The notes: a model not told the origin generated them from the sequence alone. A stretch of DNA of 64,000 nt from Pyrus communis (GCF_963583255.1 NC_084806.1:18270317-18334316); one strand, 5' to 3'; counted from the stretch's first letter, positions 35,740 through 47,549 are shown. A program made the numbers and translations.

Positions 35740-38366
35740 TCAAGACTCGCTTGGAAGAACATTGAAGAAATGATAAACTTCATCAGCGTCGATTACACCT
35801 ACCTCAGTTGAGCAAACTAAGCAGCAAACTTGCTTGACGGTCTGGTTACCTGCAGGAGTTGCTTCATGCTCCGAAGATTCTCTCCCTCTTTTGCCCCTTC
35901 TAGGTCTTGCTTCTTTTTGATGCACTATTTGATCACTTCCAATCTTGCAGTTCTCAACAAAAATTGCTCTGTACTGGGTCACATATTTTTCATGCCTGCA
36001 AGAAATCGAGCTCAGATAAGCCACCTCAAGAAGTACTGGCAAATCCACCAAAAGTAATCTAACCACTGCCAGCCAAAACCACTACATTCTACCACTCTTA
36101 AAAGACTTGCTATATTCTTGTAAAACCACTACTTAGGTCTAATTCTCAAGAAACAAGACGATGAGACACTAATTAGATGGAAAAAATCATCTCTTAAAAA
36201 AGATACCAAAAACTTTATCAATCACTTGGAACAACACTTCTTGGTTTATCTCAGAAAGCATGTTAAGCTTACCATATCCCCACTATGAACAAATACGAGT
36301 ATGTACACTTATTAGCTTGGCTATAAAAGTTGTGCTGATTTAAAATGCACCCCAACCCGTAAGGTATCAGTTAGTGCGCAACCCCCTCCCCCTTCTTCCC
36401 AAGTTAGATTTAATCAATATCACAAAATTAGCAGTGACTATGTCTGCACAGTTTCGGCCATCTAGTTTCATGCCTTGGCTGTATTTGCTTCATTTACAAA
36501 TTATATCAACGCAGACACAGTTATAAAATCATCCTTATGAATAAAACCTTGCATCAGATACGCTTGATGGGAGAAAACCCTTTGTTCAAACCTCGGTTTC
36601 GTTTCTCTGCTGTCTTCTTATTAGGTTATTCTAATTTACTCTTCAATGGTAGAAAGAACAATTCTACAAATAATAATTCTTTTAAAGCAGCAAACCTCAA
36701 TCATCCTAATAACAGTGTAAAACAATGTAATACTTGCAATTTGTCACTAATCTTCATAAGACTTGGAACTTTTCTAATCCTTTGAAAGCAGGAGGCTACT
36801 AACAATGGAATCAAGAACAGTTTATGTCTGACAATGTACAAGGTGTCAAATTTTCTCAAAGAGATTGAAGAACTTAGTTTCTGTTAAAATTCCATCCTTT
36901 AAACTGCGAGACTTCAACAAGTTATCTACATAGTTCAAATCCGACTAACAAAACCTTGACTGGACAGGTTAAGAAAATGTGGCTAGACTGGACAGAATAC
37001 AGCCAATTAAGCTGTGAAACTACACCGTCTTCATGGCTTCGCTGATTGGCAATACAATTGACCATGAAAGTTCCTTCCCATGATCAAAGTTCAAACTAAT
37101 CAGAAGTGCGGGAGAGAGTTCAAGTTTCTTTTTGTTTCCCTTCTCCTTTGGTAATCTAAAAAGAGTGCAAATTATATCCCTAATACTTTCCCACTTTTTC
37201 AAATGTCGACCTAAATCATAATTTGCCTGGGATCCTAATATTGCGTATGTCAAGTGCTTTTATAGCCTAAAACACCCAAACAAGATTGAGAATGCTGCTG
37301 TAAAAAGAAAACTCCGAGCTCCAACCAATGCTAAACTCAGACCCACACAAAGAGATTTAAAGAGTAAAATAGATAGAGCTATTGATCCTCCCTATAACTA
37401 TAACAGCAAGAAAAGGAAACGGCATGCCATAAAGATATTTTCATAGATAGAAAAGAATGCTACTACCAATCATTCCGCAACAATCTTGTAAAAAAAAAAA
37501 AAAGAAAAAAAAAAAAGTACTGACATTCATGTAGCGTGTATACCTTTGACAGTCAAGGCAGAGCGTGGTGAAACAAGATGGACAACTAAGCACAGCATCA
37601 GAAGTGCCACCTTTCCTTTTCTTTTGAACCCATGACTCATCCTTGTAATCAATATCTGAATCATAGAACTCTGGTTTGACGGAGTAGTCAATTTCATCAT
37701 CATCAGAAACTGAAAATACACAACATATCAACATCAGTTAAATGAACAACTTTAAAGGTTTGACTTATTACACTTGCACTGATTCCAATTCTATAAAACA
37801 GCAGTTAGCTGAGGTTAAAGGCAATGCACAACTAAAAGAATAATTTGAATTGCAAGATTACAAACCCATTTGGGAAGTTTTCGAGCTTATCACAACACAT
37901 CATTCGTTTAATTTGATGCATAGTTTCATTGCATATGTCGAATATACAAGTAAGACCAATCTCATAAAATTAATTGATTCAATATCAAACTCAATGCATT
38001 ACATTCAACACATCATGAACAATATCTATTAAAACATCCCCAGGACTCTACTAATTATCAAATTAAAAAAAAAAAAAAAAAATCATTTTCTTCAAAATTT
38101 GCTTTGTAATCTACCTTGGCACTAACAAAAAAAATTTACTAAATTTTAACAGAAAAAAATCACATGACAATCCTCAAAGTTGATCAAAAGAATATGCAAT
38201 CATGAAATAATAACCCAAATTAAAAAAATAAATAAATAAAAACCAAGAAAATTGAAAGAAAAAAAATTCTGGGTCTGGAAAAGCAAGCAGTTGGGAGGAG
38301 AAAAATACCAGTTTTCTGAGAATTGGATGGAGAGGCCATGTGGTCTGTCATCTTGTCCATCTCCAT
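35740..38366 (-). CDS. E2F-associated phosphoprotein (EAPP)-like protein, 159 aa, three exons
   Basis: Coding exons are 38,366-38,309, 37,709-37,544 and 35,995-35,740, joined with GT-AG introns that keep one frame to TGA. The start is the first ATG after a pyrimidine-rich leader. The protein has a short Ser-rich N-terminus, then DDDEIDYSVKPEFYDSDIDY (about residues 22-41). A cysteine cluster CPSCFTTLCLDC follows (C62, C65, C70, C73), then HEKYVTQYRA, a basic linker RPRRGKRGR, and CCLVC (C132, C133, C136). The acidic DSD stretch, paired Cys knuckles and KYVTQYRA block define the EAPP family; human EAPP binds E2F and affects transcription. The plant function is inferred only. All exons look intact. 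Intron 2 is 1.5 kb and AT-rich. Confidence 0.85.
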
Positions 38367-38748
38367 CTCTCCAGGGTTTAAGACTCTGTCTCGCCTCTTT
38401 CCCCTTTGCTTTGTTTTAATTTGTTTAGTTTTATTTATGGCGGTTGTATTTGGGTTGCTGATATTTGGATGAGCCCACCCAGCATTATCTGGGCTCGGCT
38501 GGGCTCGGCTGGATTCTGGAAGGAGTTGCCTCTTTTTGTTTGTCTTGGCCCATTATTATTAATGTAATCCTTCTGTTCCACTTGAATGAATCCCTTTGCC
38601 TAATTCGATTCAAATGACATAAAAGTAATTATTATGGGTGTTATATGAAGACAAAAGCTTTGCACAAGTCACTTCCCAAATAAGTTAGCACAAAACCATA
38701 TCATTTTACAAATCTTTAACACTCTTAACCGCGGCGGAGGACCAATAC

Positions 38749-39406
38749 TTGGCATGGGCATCAAACCGACCAAACAAATCGATCTGAATCGTATTAGTCG
38801 GTTTGGTTTGATTTTGACTAAAAGAAGTCAAACAATGCAAAAATCAAACTGAACCGATTTTACTTTGATATTTTTAAAAATGATATAATCGAATTAAACC
38901 GACAATGTATTCAAGTATTAAATTTAAACATGCCAACATATTATAAGTTGTTTGGAGATTCATATGTATTTTAAGTCTCAAAATAATATAAGATTAATGG
39001 ATACAACAGTTAGAGATTTGTATGTATTTTATGCTTATATGAGGTTGTAACTAATAAATTGTTTGGTAGTATGAGATTTTTTTTTTTTTTTTTTTTTAAT
39101 TGAAACATAGTTTTATTTGATTTGATAAATTTTCTTATTAGTTCCGAAAAATGTTTTGATCAAATTGGAATGTGAAGGATGTGTGGATGTTTAAAAGATT
39201 AAAACTTTTGAAATGTTGGACTTTTCTTTTATTGATGTGTTGGACTGGGGCTTAAACCAACCAACTCAAACTGATTATCAATGATTTGGTTTGGTTTAGT
39301 TTCAATAGTGGTATTGGTCAAAAGCCAAACCGAAATGTTAAATGGTAGTTAGTTTGATAATATTTTTGGTATCAAACCGAATCAAGCTGAACCACGCCCA
39401 TCCTTA
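38749..39406. mobile_element. hAT-type MITE, second copy of the AACCGAACC family
   Basis: The ends TTGGCATGGGC (left) and TAAGGATGGGC (right, read inward) are imperfect inverted repeats. The flanks accaatac (38,741-38,748) and accaaaac (39,407-39,414) match at 7 of 8. Subterminal zones contain CGGTTTGGTTTGA and its complement. There is a T-run at 39,079-39,098. It lies between the EAPP-like promoter and the thioredoxin x relic. Confidence 0.65.
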
Positions 39407-39930
39407 ACCAAAACCACAATTGAATGTTCGGTTTGATTTCTAAACCATTTCACTTTCTAATTGTAAAAATGGAACCAACAACAACTTATTACAATTTGTG
39501 TTGACGAGTTTGATGTCCATCAAACAACAAGTTTTTTGGAACGTATAGTCGTGTGCGGTCATTTTGTCACAAAGTAGAGCTGATTGAGGAGCCTCAATTC
39601 TATGTGTGTGACTAGACACAACCACATGATTCGACGAGCGAAATTTAAAATTGTCCTCACAAAGGAGAAGCCCTTGAAAACTAAAACCCCTTTTAAATTG
39701 AAAAGATGTGAAAGTGAAAAGGGAGGTAGATGATAAAATCTAGCACATAAACTGCCTCCCCTCCTTTCCACTTGCACAGTGGATGGCATGACAACATTTG
39801 GTTATCGTTTCGTGGCCAAAAACGTCCCATGCCAAGTTTGATACAAACACTGTTTTCCCCCTTCACTCAAAACCAGCTCCTTTCTTTCCCCTCCGCCCTC
39901 CTCCTTTCTCCTCATTTGAAGATAAAAAAC

Positions 39931-41206
39931 ATGGACGCCAACGTCGTCTCCAAGCTCGTACTTCCTCCGGTTCGTACAGCTACTTCAAGCTCTTACTCCT
40001 CGCCCATCGCTCCAAAGCTCTTCTCCTCATTCTCCTGCAGTTCTGGAAGCCAAATAAGACAAGAAAGCCTTCGCAATTCTTCTTCTTCTTGTACGGTTCA
40101 TACGGTTCCCAAGTTTTCAATTGCTTCGAGTGCTGGTATTCAGGAAATTAACGAGACCTAGTTCCGGGATTTTGTTCTCAACTCGGACCGTCCGGTTCTC
40201 ATCGAGTTCGTTGCCAGTTGGTGTGGCCCTTGCCGCTTAATCTCGCCTGCAATGGAATGGCTCGCTCAGGTTCCTCTTTCTCTCCCCTCTCTATCTGATT
40301 TGGGAGCCTTTCGATTTCCCATTAGTTTTGTAGGATTTAGACTTGATCTTGAAGTTTGACAATTTGATTACTGTTTGAAATAATGTTTAAACGGGAGGTT
40401 ATAGGTCGGTCCTCTGCACTGTTAAAAGTGAGCAGAAAAAACACTTATGCTCATATGCGTTTTTTCTACTAGAAGCACAGCAAAGTTTCATTAAAAATCC
40501 AAGTGCTTCCTGAAAAAGCAATTGGAAGTGATTTGTGAAGACTCCAGAAAGCACCGAGAGTGCTTTTAGAATCTAGAAGCAGTTTTAGTTATTCTATGCT
40601 AAACACTGCTAGAAGCACTTTGTGTTACTGGATGCCCTTTAAGTTTGCTCAAAAACACCCCAATACTCTCGCTTTTAGAATCTAGAAGCACTTTTAGTTA
40701 TTCTGTGCCAAACCCTGCTAGAAGCACTTTTGGTAACTGGATGCCCCTTAAGTCTTTGACCAATAAGACCCTAGTAGTCTCACTTCCAGATACAATGTTT
40801 GATTTCTTGTCAGAAAAGAAAGGCAGAAGCGATGTCATTGTCTTTGATATGTACGGTCATTTTGGAACAACGTTTGGAAATGTCATAAAGAGATAGGGAG
40901 GACAAGTAGTATCTTTCAAGATTTGGATATCAATGTGCCTTTGATTGTTGTCCAAACTAAAGAAATTATCTGAAGTATTAGTTTATATGTTGCACTCAAG
41001 AATACAAAGACAGGTTAACTGTTGTTAAGATAGATCATGATGCAAACCCAAAACTGATTGAAGAATATAAAGTTTATGGGTTGTCGACTTTGATTCTCTT
41101 CACAAACGGAAAGGAAGTTCCAAAAAGTCAGAGAGAAGGCGCAATTACCAAAGCGAAGCTTCAAAAGTATGTGGATGCGTTTTTGGAGTCAATGTCAGTT
41201 GCATAG
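39931..41206 (+). pseudogene. Chloroplast thioredoxin x gene, inactivated
   Basis: Two exons (39,931-40,269 and 41,000-41,206) encode a Ser-rich plastid transit peptide (about 1-65), then [25 protein letters not shown] with the WCGPC redox site, then [23 protein letters not shown] and a C-terminus EGAITKAKL...SMSVA. This is thioredoxin x, a stromal dithiol reductant that supports 2-Cys peroxiredoxin. Three lesions break it. Codon 77 is TAG (40,159-40,161), where relatives have Gln or Glu before Phe. The intron acceptor reads CTCAA-GAATAC, so the AG needed to keep frame is gone. The cis-Pro of GLPT is Ser. The intron also holds an approximately 90-bp tandem duplication. The frame otherwise reads well, so decay is recent. 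Confidence 0.85.
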
Positions 41207-41729
41207 TTCCACTTCCATTTGAATTTGCAGAGATGCCAAATTCCATCAGGTTCAATCTGTGTGTAATATGAGTAATCATTTCCTCATTTTCTTTTTAGTT
41301 TCTTAAGTGTATTGTACTTGCATTCGATTGTATAAAGTGAGCTGTAAATTTCGAAAATTATTCTCTGTTCGCTTCTTTTCTTCTCCACCTAGATGGGTGA
41401 TTATATGGAAGATTACTCCAAATCCAGACTATGTTTCTTAAAACACATGAACGTAAAAAAGGCGGTATATTAGTTGCAAAGTTGATGATTATTGATTGTA
41501 TTTGATCTACATGCACGTATAATTTGTGTTTGAGAAGGAAGAATCGTGTATTCTTATTGATTACAACTCAAAAATGAGTAGGACAAAACAAAGTGATTCA
41601 CAAATATCATCCCCCGATCCCCTAATTGTCTCTCTATCGAGATTGGTTTCTTTCCCTTGTCCACTTTTCATTGTTATATCAGAACCCATATGCTTGGATT
41701 ATTTACAAATCCAACTGTGATTTGCTCCA

Positions 41730-43255
41730 TCAAACTACAACTTTGTCTTGCCTAACATAATTGACAGCCTCATCAGGGATGTACTTGCCCCAGAACCAGT
41801 GAGCTTTCCAAACTCTATTCATCTCTTCAATCAGAACATTCTTCGTCTCGGGCAAGAAGAAGGCGATGAAGATGGTCATAATGATTACAAAACCGCCAAA
41901 GAAGAAGAAGAGACCAAACTTTAAGTGGCAAAGCATGCTAAGGAAGACTTGACCAATGATAAAGGTGAACAACATGTTCACCGAGACGTTGATGGCTTGT
42001 CCGGCTGATCGGATCTCCAGAGGGCAAATTTCACTCGGCACCAACCACCCCAATGGGCCCCAAAACCATGCAAATGCTGCTACATATGCGCAGATCGAGA
42101 ACAAGATCCAATTAGCTTCAGTTTTTGTAAAGGATCCGACTTCACTGAGCCCAAACTTCATGCCTATCATCACTCCAATAGTAACCTACAATGCATGTGT
42201 GTAAGTTTGGTAATGTCCTTTACAAATTAAAGCAGGCAAACAATTGTTTTTATTAAATTGATCGTGTTTAAGTACCTGGCACAGGAGCATCTGCACACCA
42301 CCTTGAAGGAACAACACCCTTATTCTGAACTTATCGACTGCGAGAATGGACACAAAGGTAGCAACCATGTTAACATCACCGGTGAAGACCGCGGACATTA
42401 GGGATGCTTCGTCTCCAAACCCCAAAGTCATGAAAAAAAACTGGTGCGTAAAACATGATCACATTGATCCTGGTGAGCTGCTGGAAAAATGGAAGGAGAA
42501 TGCAAATGACAAGTTGAGGCCTATATCTCGGCTCTGTGATGTCGGTCCATTGGTTTTCCACTTTTTGGGCAGCATCAGTAGCGTCAAGAAGGTCTTGGAA
42601 CTCCTCATCAACGTTGTCGGTGCCACGAATTTTTTTCAGCATTTTCCTGGCCTTGTCGAGGTTACCTCTTTCTAGGATGGAATTTGGAGTGTCGGGAATA
42701 AAGATTGTCGCGAGACTCATCATCAAGGAAGGGACGGCTGCAAGAGCAAGAGAGACTCTCCAGCCATATCCGCCCTTGATCTTGGCTGTGCCGAAGTTGA
42801 CAAGACCTGCCACTAGAATACTAATGGTGATGGCCATTTGGAACCCTATGTTCAATGCTCCTCTAATCTTTGTTGGAGCCATTTCCGCTAGATAAATGGG
42901 AACAAACTGCAAATCATGACGAGAATTTTGAACTAGTTAGCTACAAATAGCAGTCTCATTCTTCATTTTGTGGAACACAGATGGGAAGAACTTGCTCAAG
43001 AACGACTCCATTAAAGTCACACCCCCTGCATATATGCACGATAATTCAAAACCCGATCAGTACTTGTTTCTCTTGATGACCTCAATTCTTTTAAACATAG
43101 AGACAATTACAGATTTAATTACCTGGGATCCCGACATCATATCCGAAGAGAAGACCACCCATGGCAGCCGCCACACAAGTGAAAAGCACAAAGATGGTGA
43201 CACCTCCTTCATAGCTCCTCCCTCCTCCACCGCCAACATATGCTCCTCCAGCCAT
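41730..43255 (-). pseudogene. STP-type monosaccharide/H+ symporter (MFS), inactivated by deletion and frameshift
   Basis: Exons follow the plant STP layout. Exon 1 (43,255-43,123) ends [14 protein letters not shown]. Exon 2 (from 43,025) reads GVTLMESFLSKFFPSVFHKM and then runs into a stop (42,939-42,937). Exon 3 (42,906-42,276) begins [17 protein letters not shown]. Exon 4 (42,185-41,730) holds [20 protein letters not shown] and FLPETKNV. STPs are 12-helix plasma-membrane hexose importers of about 500 aa. The second half of exon 2 (helices 2-4, about 75 residues up to the usual ANQ) and the intron-2 donor are missing. An 8-A run (42,433-42,440) shifts exon 3 by one base just before [20 protein letters not shown] has become QQLTRIN, and DKFGRR has become DKFRIR. 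Confidence 0.85.
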
Positions 43256-43720
43256 CGCTCTACAAAGTTTAGGAGTCTTACAGCTCTTTGTACTTTGAAT
43301 ATATTAAACCAATATCTCAAAAATCTTTTGATCTTTGTTGCTGACTTGTATCTTAAATCCGAAAATGTTTGAAGTTTATAAAGGTTCGAAGGTGCAACAA
43401 AACTAGGCTAGAGTTTCAACAACTTAGACCTAATCTTATTTTCTAGTTTCTACAACTCCTTACCTCCTTGCTAGTTCTGCCATATTTAGGCATGAATAGT
43501 TGGACATGTTAGGACGAGAGGATGATAGAAAAGTTCTTGTTTCAGTTAGGTTGAGATAATACTAGTTCTTGGTATTACACCATTAATCTTGATGTCTGGA
43601 GCTCTAAATTTGGCAATGTGTGACGATTGTTATATGTGAATGGATATGGATCAAAACTCAACACAGTTTAACAGGCATGCAGAACTTTTTTAATGTGTTA
43701 AGAACACTGTCCGGTACATC
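43256..43720. other. Upstream region of the STP relic
   Basis: Holds the former 5' UTR and promoter of the minus-strand gene. No further element was recognised. Confidence 0.35.
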
Positions 43721-44430
43721 AAGTGTCATAATAAAAGTGGTTGGAAACTTTTCTTTTTCAAGTATCGAACCACCTGTATAACAAGTCCTGACACCCTGAA
43801 AAATCTCTCACATACATGTAGCATATGAAAAGCCATACTGTAAATTTGAATTTATTTTTTAATTTGTATATCTTAACGACATAATTAATCGAACTTAATT
43901 TTGATGACGAGTCCAGCACATCCAACTGTGATGTGGAGCCCTAGCATGTAGTCATGCTCACCTCTTTCTTCCCCTTGCTGGTGAGAAAATTTCTAGTGTC
44001 TCAGAAATACAGCCCTGTCCAAGTGTCATAATAAAAGTGGTTGGAAACTTTTTTTTCAAGTATCGAAACACTTGTATAATGACACTTAGTGTACTAAGCC
44101 ATGTTCCCGACACACTAAAAAATCTCTAACAGACATGTAGTATATGAAAAGCAGTACTATAAATTTGGTTTTATTTTTTAATTTATATATTTTAACAAAA
44201 TACGTAATCGTACTTAATTTTGATGTCGAGTCTGGCACATCCAACTGTGATGTTGAGCCCTGGTATGTAGTCTTACTTGCCTCTTTCTTCCACTTGCTAA
44301 TGGGAACTTTTCAACTCATCATAATACAAGTGGTTGGAATTTTTTTTTTTTCAATTATCCAACCTCTTGAATTATGACCCTTAATCTACCGGGTTATGTT
44401 CCCAACACACTGAAAAAACTCTCATTGTCA
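43721..44430 (+). repeat. Tandem repeat, 300-bp unit, about 2.4 copies
   Basis: Unit 1 (43,721-44,020) and unit 2 (44,021-about 44,311) both begin AAGTGTCATAATAAAAGTGG. Both later carry aactgtgatg and a cttgctgg/cttgctaa block at the same offsets. A third, partial unit starts near 44,312 (cataatacaagtggttgg) and ends near 44,430. Units have diverged by many substitutions. No coding signal. It lies 465 bp upstream of the STP relic. Confidence 0.8.
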
Positions 44431-44599
44431 GTGTAGTTCTTACTTCTCATTGTCTACACTTGTATAAACCAGCGTCCTAAACTCCCTCCCTAGGCGCTTG
44501 TCTAGACTCTCATAGGCACCAGCCTAGACTGCTTAGTTCACAACTCTCACTTAGATAGAAAATGTTTTCCACATTTAACTTTATTTTTAATTTAATATT

Positions 44600-46655
44600 T
44601 TTTAATTATTTGAATTTAATACTTGCTAAATTGTAGACAAACTACAATGTCGACGACATAAACAAGTCAATGGACAACTACCTGATTAGGTTATTCTCAG
44701 ATTGGTACAAGTAGTGGAATAGTGACCTCCATAAACATTTTGAGTTGTTTGATGGTCTGGAGGTCGCTCTCGAGGAAGGTTGCCCGTTAGAGTTGGAGGA
44801 CTGGGTGGACGATTGAGCATGGCTCTGCGTCCATTTTCAGGAGCTTGCATGTCTGGTACGTATGTATATATTTATTACTTAATTATTTATAAGTTTTAAA
44901 AATTATTATTAATTTTGGTTAATTCTTGTTTTATTTTCTTTAAATATTATACTAATATGTTCATTTTATGTTAACAGAAGAAGGCGAAGACGGACAATCA
45001 ACCGAGATAAGAAGACTCTTCTCCACCATTCTAGTTTGAGGCCATTCTCCTATAGGATGGAGGCGCGACAGCAAGTAATAAAGTGTTTAATATTGGCACT
45101 TCCAATTTCTGACAAATAATTTTTTTTTTTCTCGCACTAACATTGTTTTTTTTTTTTTATTTATTTATTTATTTATTTATTTTTTTAGTGGGGTTCAGAA
45201 TTCCCCGAGAAAGATGCATTTAAGGACATTTATGTTCACCCAATGGATGAGCTCGCCAAGCAGCTGGACATAAGTAAAAGTTAATTTTAAATTAGTATCT
45301 TACGCTTCCAAGTATTATAACATTTAATTTAATATTAATTATTCCTAATCTGAGTCTTATTGTCATAGGCGACGATGGTGGAGAAGAATTCGTCCGTGCT
45401 TCAGGAGTCTGCCTCCCGGCCTTCCCCGAACACTTCGATCGAGTCCATGGATCCGCCTGAGGATACAGGGTTTCAAATCCTGACTGAGACCTTAAATCCG
45501 ACCCTCGGACGGAGGCCAAGGAAGTATTGTCGGAGGATGGGCCATGCTCGTCAACACGCCACTAGGGCTTCATCATCGCCGCAACCATAAGGCTAGATCA
45601 TGGCTTTAACGCATAAGGTGGCCAACCTGAGTAGTAAGCTCACGCTTATCGTTGAGGCCCTCAGCTCGTTAGGCATCTGTCTCCCACCAATCGTTGTTGG
45701 CCCTTTCGCTTCCGAGCCCATCCACCTGGAGCAACCCCAAGACTTGTTGACCACGCAGCCCATCCACCCGCAGCAATCCTAGGACCCGTCGACCTTCGAG
45801 TTCGTCCAGCACCCTGCCTAGCAGCCTGATTCATAGCCCGCTCCCATAGCCCACCTTATTTAATGACCAAATATATTATCACTTCCTTTTTCTTAGTTTA
45901 AAATATTTGATTTGTAGCCACCTAGTGCTACGATCTAGTGGTATTCCTCTTCACTTGTAAGTGAGAGGTCTTGGGTTTGATTATCGCCAAAAAAGGCAAA
46001 TTTGAACCACATTATTGCTAGCCCATTGTGAGGCTAAGCATACCCCTCTCTACGTAGATAATATCGCTTGTTAATAAAAAATAAAAATAAATAAAAATAA
46101 AAACTTTCGATTTGTACATACATTTCTCTTTGATTATATAAATACATTATTTTTTTACTCTATTTATTATAGTTACAATTTAATTAAAAAATAAAAATTA
46201 TTTAAAATAAAATATGTAACCAAAACCCAAAAAAAAAAAAAAAAAAAAAAAATTACAAAAAATTGAACCTTGCGCGACGGAGACTTCGTCACACAAAACC
46301 TAATGCAACAAAAGCTTTTTGTCACAATAATTATAACGACAATATTTTAACAATTTATTTATGTTAATTGTTGCTTTAATGTTTATTGGACGAAAATATT
46401 CGTTGCGCGAAGTTTTACCCAACAAAGGTCTTGCGTCCCATTTGTTGTCTTGTGATGAAAGGCTTATGTAGCTTTATTTTTTGCATGACATAGTCCCACT
46501 AACTTTTGTGCGACGAAATTTGATTATTCGTTGCACATTGTTATTTTTCACGACCTTTGCGCAATGAAATCTTCGTCGCTTAGACATTTATGCACAAAAT
46601 TTGTCTTTACACGACGAATTATCCTTCGTCGCGAAAACTGTTAAATGTAGTAGTG
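44600..46655 (+). mobile_element. CACTA (En/Spm) element with decayed transposase-like reading frames
   Basis: The right end read inward is CACTACTACATTTAACAGTT, a CACTA terminus, preceded by a zone of short GCGACGAAGG/TTCGTCGC motifs (46,265-46,640). To its left, broken frames read VALEEGCPLELEDW (about 44,765), WGSEFPEKDAFKDIYVHPMD (about 45,190-45,250) and SIESMDPPEDTGFQILTETL (about 45,440). These are typical C-terminal segments of plant Ptta/En-Spm transposase proteins. Stops and frameshifts show it is inactive. The left terminus was not found. A SINE is inserted at 45,917-46,104. Confidence 0.65.
45917..46104 (+). mobile_element. tRNA-derived SINE nested in the CACTA element
   Basis: Same family as 11,918: tagtggtattcctcttcact, then ttgtaagtgagaggtcttgg and a box B-like gtttgattatcgcc. 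The A-rich tail is of AATAAAA units. The flanks TTTGATTTGTA (45,906-45,916) and TTCGATTTGTA (46,106-46,116) form an 11-bp duplication with one mismatch. Confidence 0.75.
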
Positions 46656-46855
46656 ATGTTTTACTCATCCCATGCCATTTGTGATATTCCTATGACCAAG
46701 TTAGCATTTTACAATTAATCTCCATTGGATTTAGGGCTTTACCTTGCCAAAGTAAGGAGTTGCTCTTCGTCCACAAACTCCAAATTAACATCAATGCAAG
46801 ATCAAAACTATTTGGATAAAGAACCCGCAAGTGCAACCACCCATTCAATCATATG
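46656..46855 (-). mobile_element. LINE relic, downstream part, cut by the copia element
   Basis: The minus strand reads ALMLIWSLWTKSNSLLWQGK, matching the linker after zf-RVT in plant LINEs (IW.LW..RN.LLW). It joins the segment at 52,032-52,578 once the copia element and its ATATG duplication are removed. Confidence 0.6.
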
Positions 46856-47152
46856 TGTTGACTATCATTGACCAAACGCCAACTTAGCATAGTTTGCTAA
46901 GATTGACAACTCAACATGGTTTGTTGAAATATGGTACTGCAACTGTTTTAGACAGTTAAAATAGTTGTTAGCATGTAAGCTAAGACACTGCAACTATATA
47001 AGCTGATACTCTCTGTAATTTTCTTGAATTTTTCATACATTCAATATAATCAGTATATTTTCCTCAACTTTCTCTGTCTACTTTCTTCATTGCTTTCTTG
47101 TTTCTTAAATCTCCTGCTATGGTTATAGTCTATCTTTTCCATATTGTTAATA
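46856..47152 (+). repeat. copia 5' LTR (outer)
   Basis: 297 bp, closely matching 51,729-52,026. It contains ctatataagctgatactctc, a likely TATA box, near 46,995. Confidence 0.9.
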
Positions 47153-47291
47153 TGGTATCAGAACAGGTTGTCTTTCATGTGAAAGCCCAAGGGCCACACA
47201 TGCTCACACGTCACCCACTTGTTGTCCACGTGTAGGCATGAAAATCGACCACACGTGCGGGGGCGTGTTAAGAGTTGAAATGTGATGACAT

Positions 47292-47549
47292 TGTTAAGAT
47301 TGCCAACTCAGCATGGTTTGTTAAAATATGGTACTGCAACTGTTTTAGATAGTTGGAATAGTTGTTAGCGTGTAAACTAAGACACTGCAACTAAATAAGC
47401 TAATACTCTCTATAATTCTCTTGAATTTTTTATACATTCAATACAATCAGTATATTTTCCTCAAGTTTCTCTCTCTACTTTCTTCATTGCTTTCTTGTTT
47501 CTTAAATCTCCTGCAATGGTTATAGTCTATCTTTTCCATATTGTTAATA
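47292..47549 (+). repeat. Second, 5'-truncated copia LTR, in tandem with the first
   Basis: Matches the outer LTR from TTAAGATTGCC to TTGTTAATA and is followed by a damaged primer site (TGGTATAGAAC). The first 40 or so bases are missing. The 139 bp between the two LTRs begins with an intact primer site. Confidence 0.85.

Noticed and set aside
40645..40896. 83-codon open frame inside the thioredoxin x intron
   Set aside because: It begins in duplicated intron sequence and shows no family features; there is no evidence of a separate gene.
42536..42895. 119-codon plus-strand open frame over the STP relic
   Set aside because: Antisense shadow of STP exon 3, which matches the sugar-carrier family on the minus strand.
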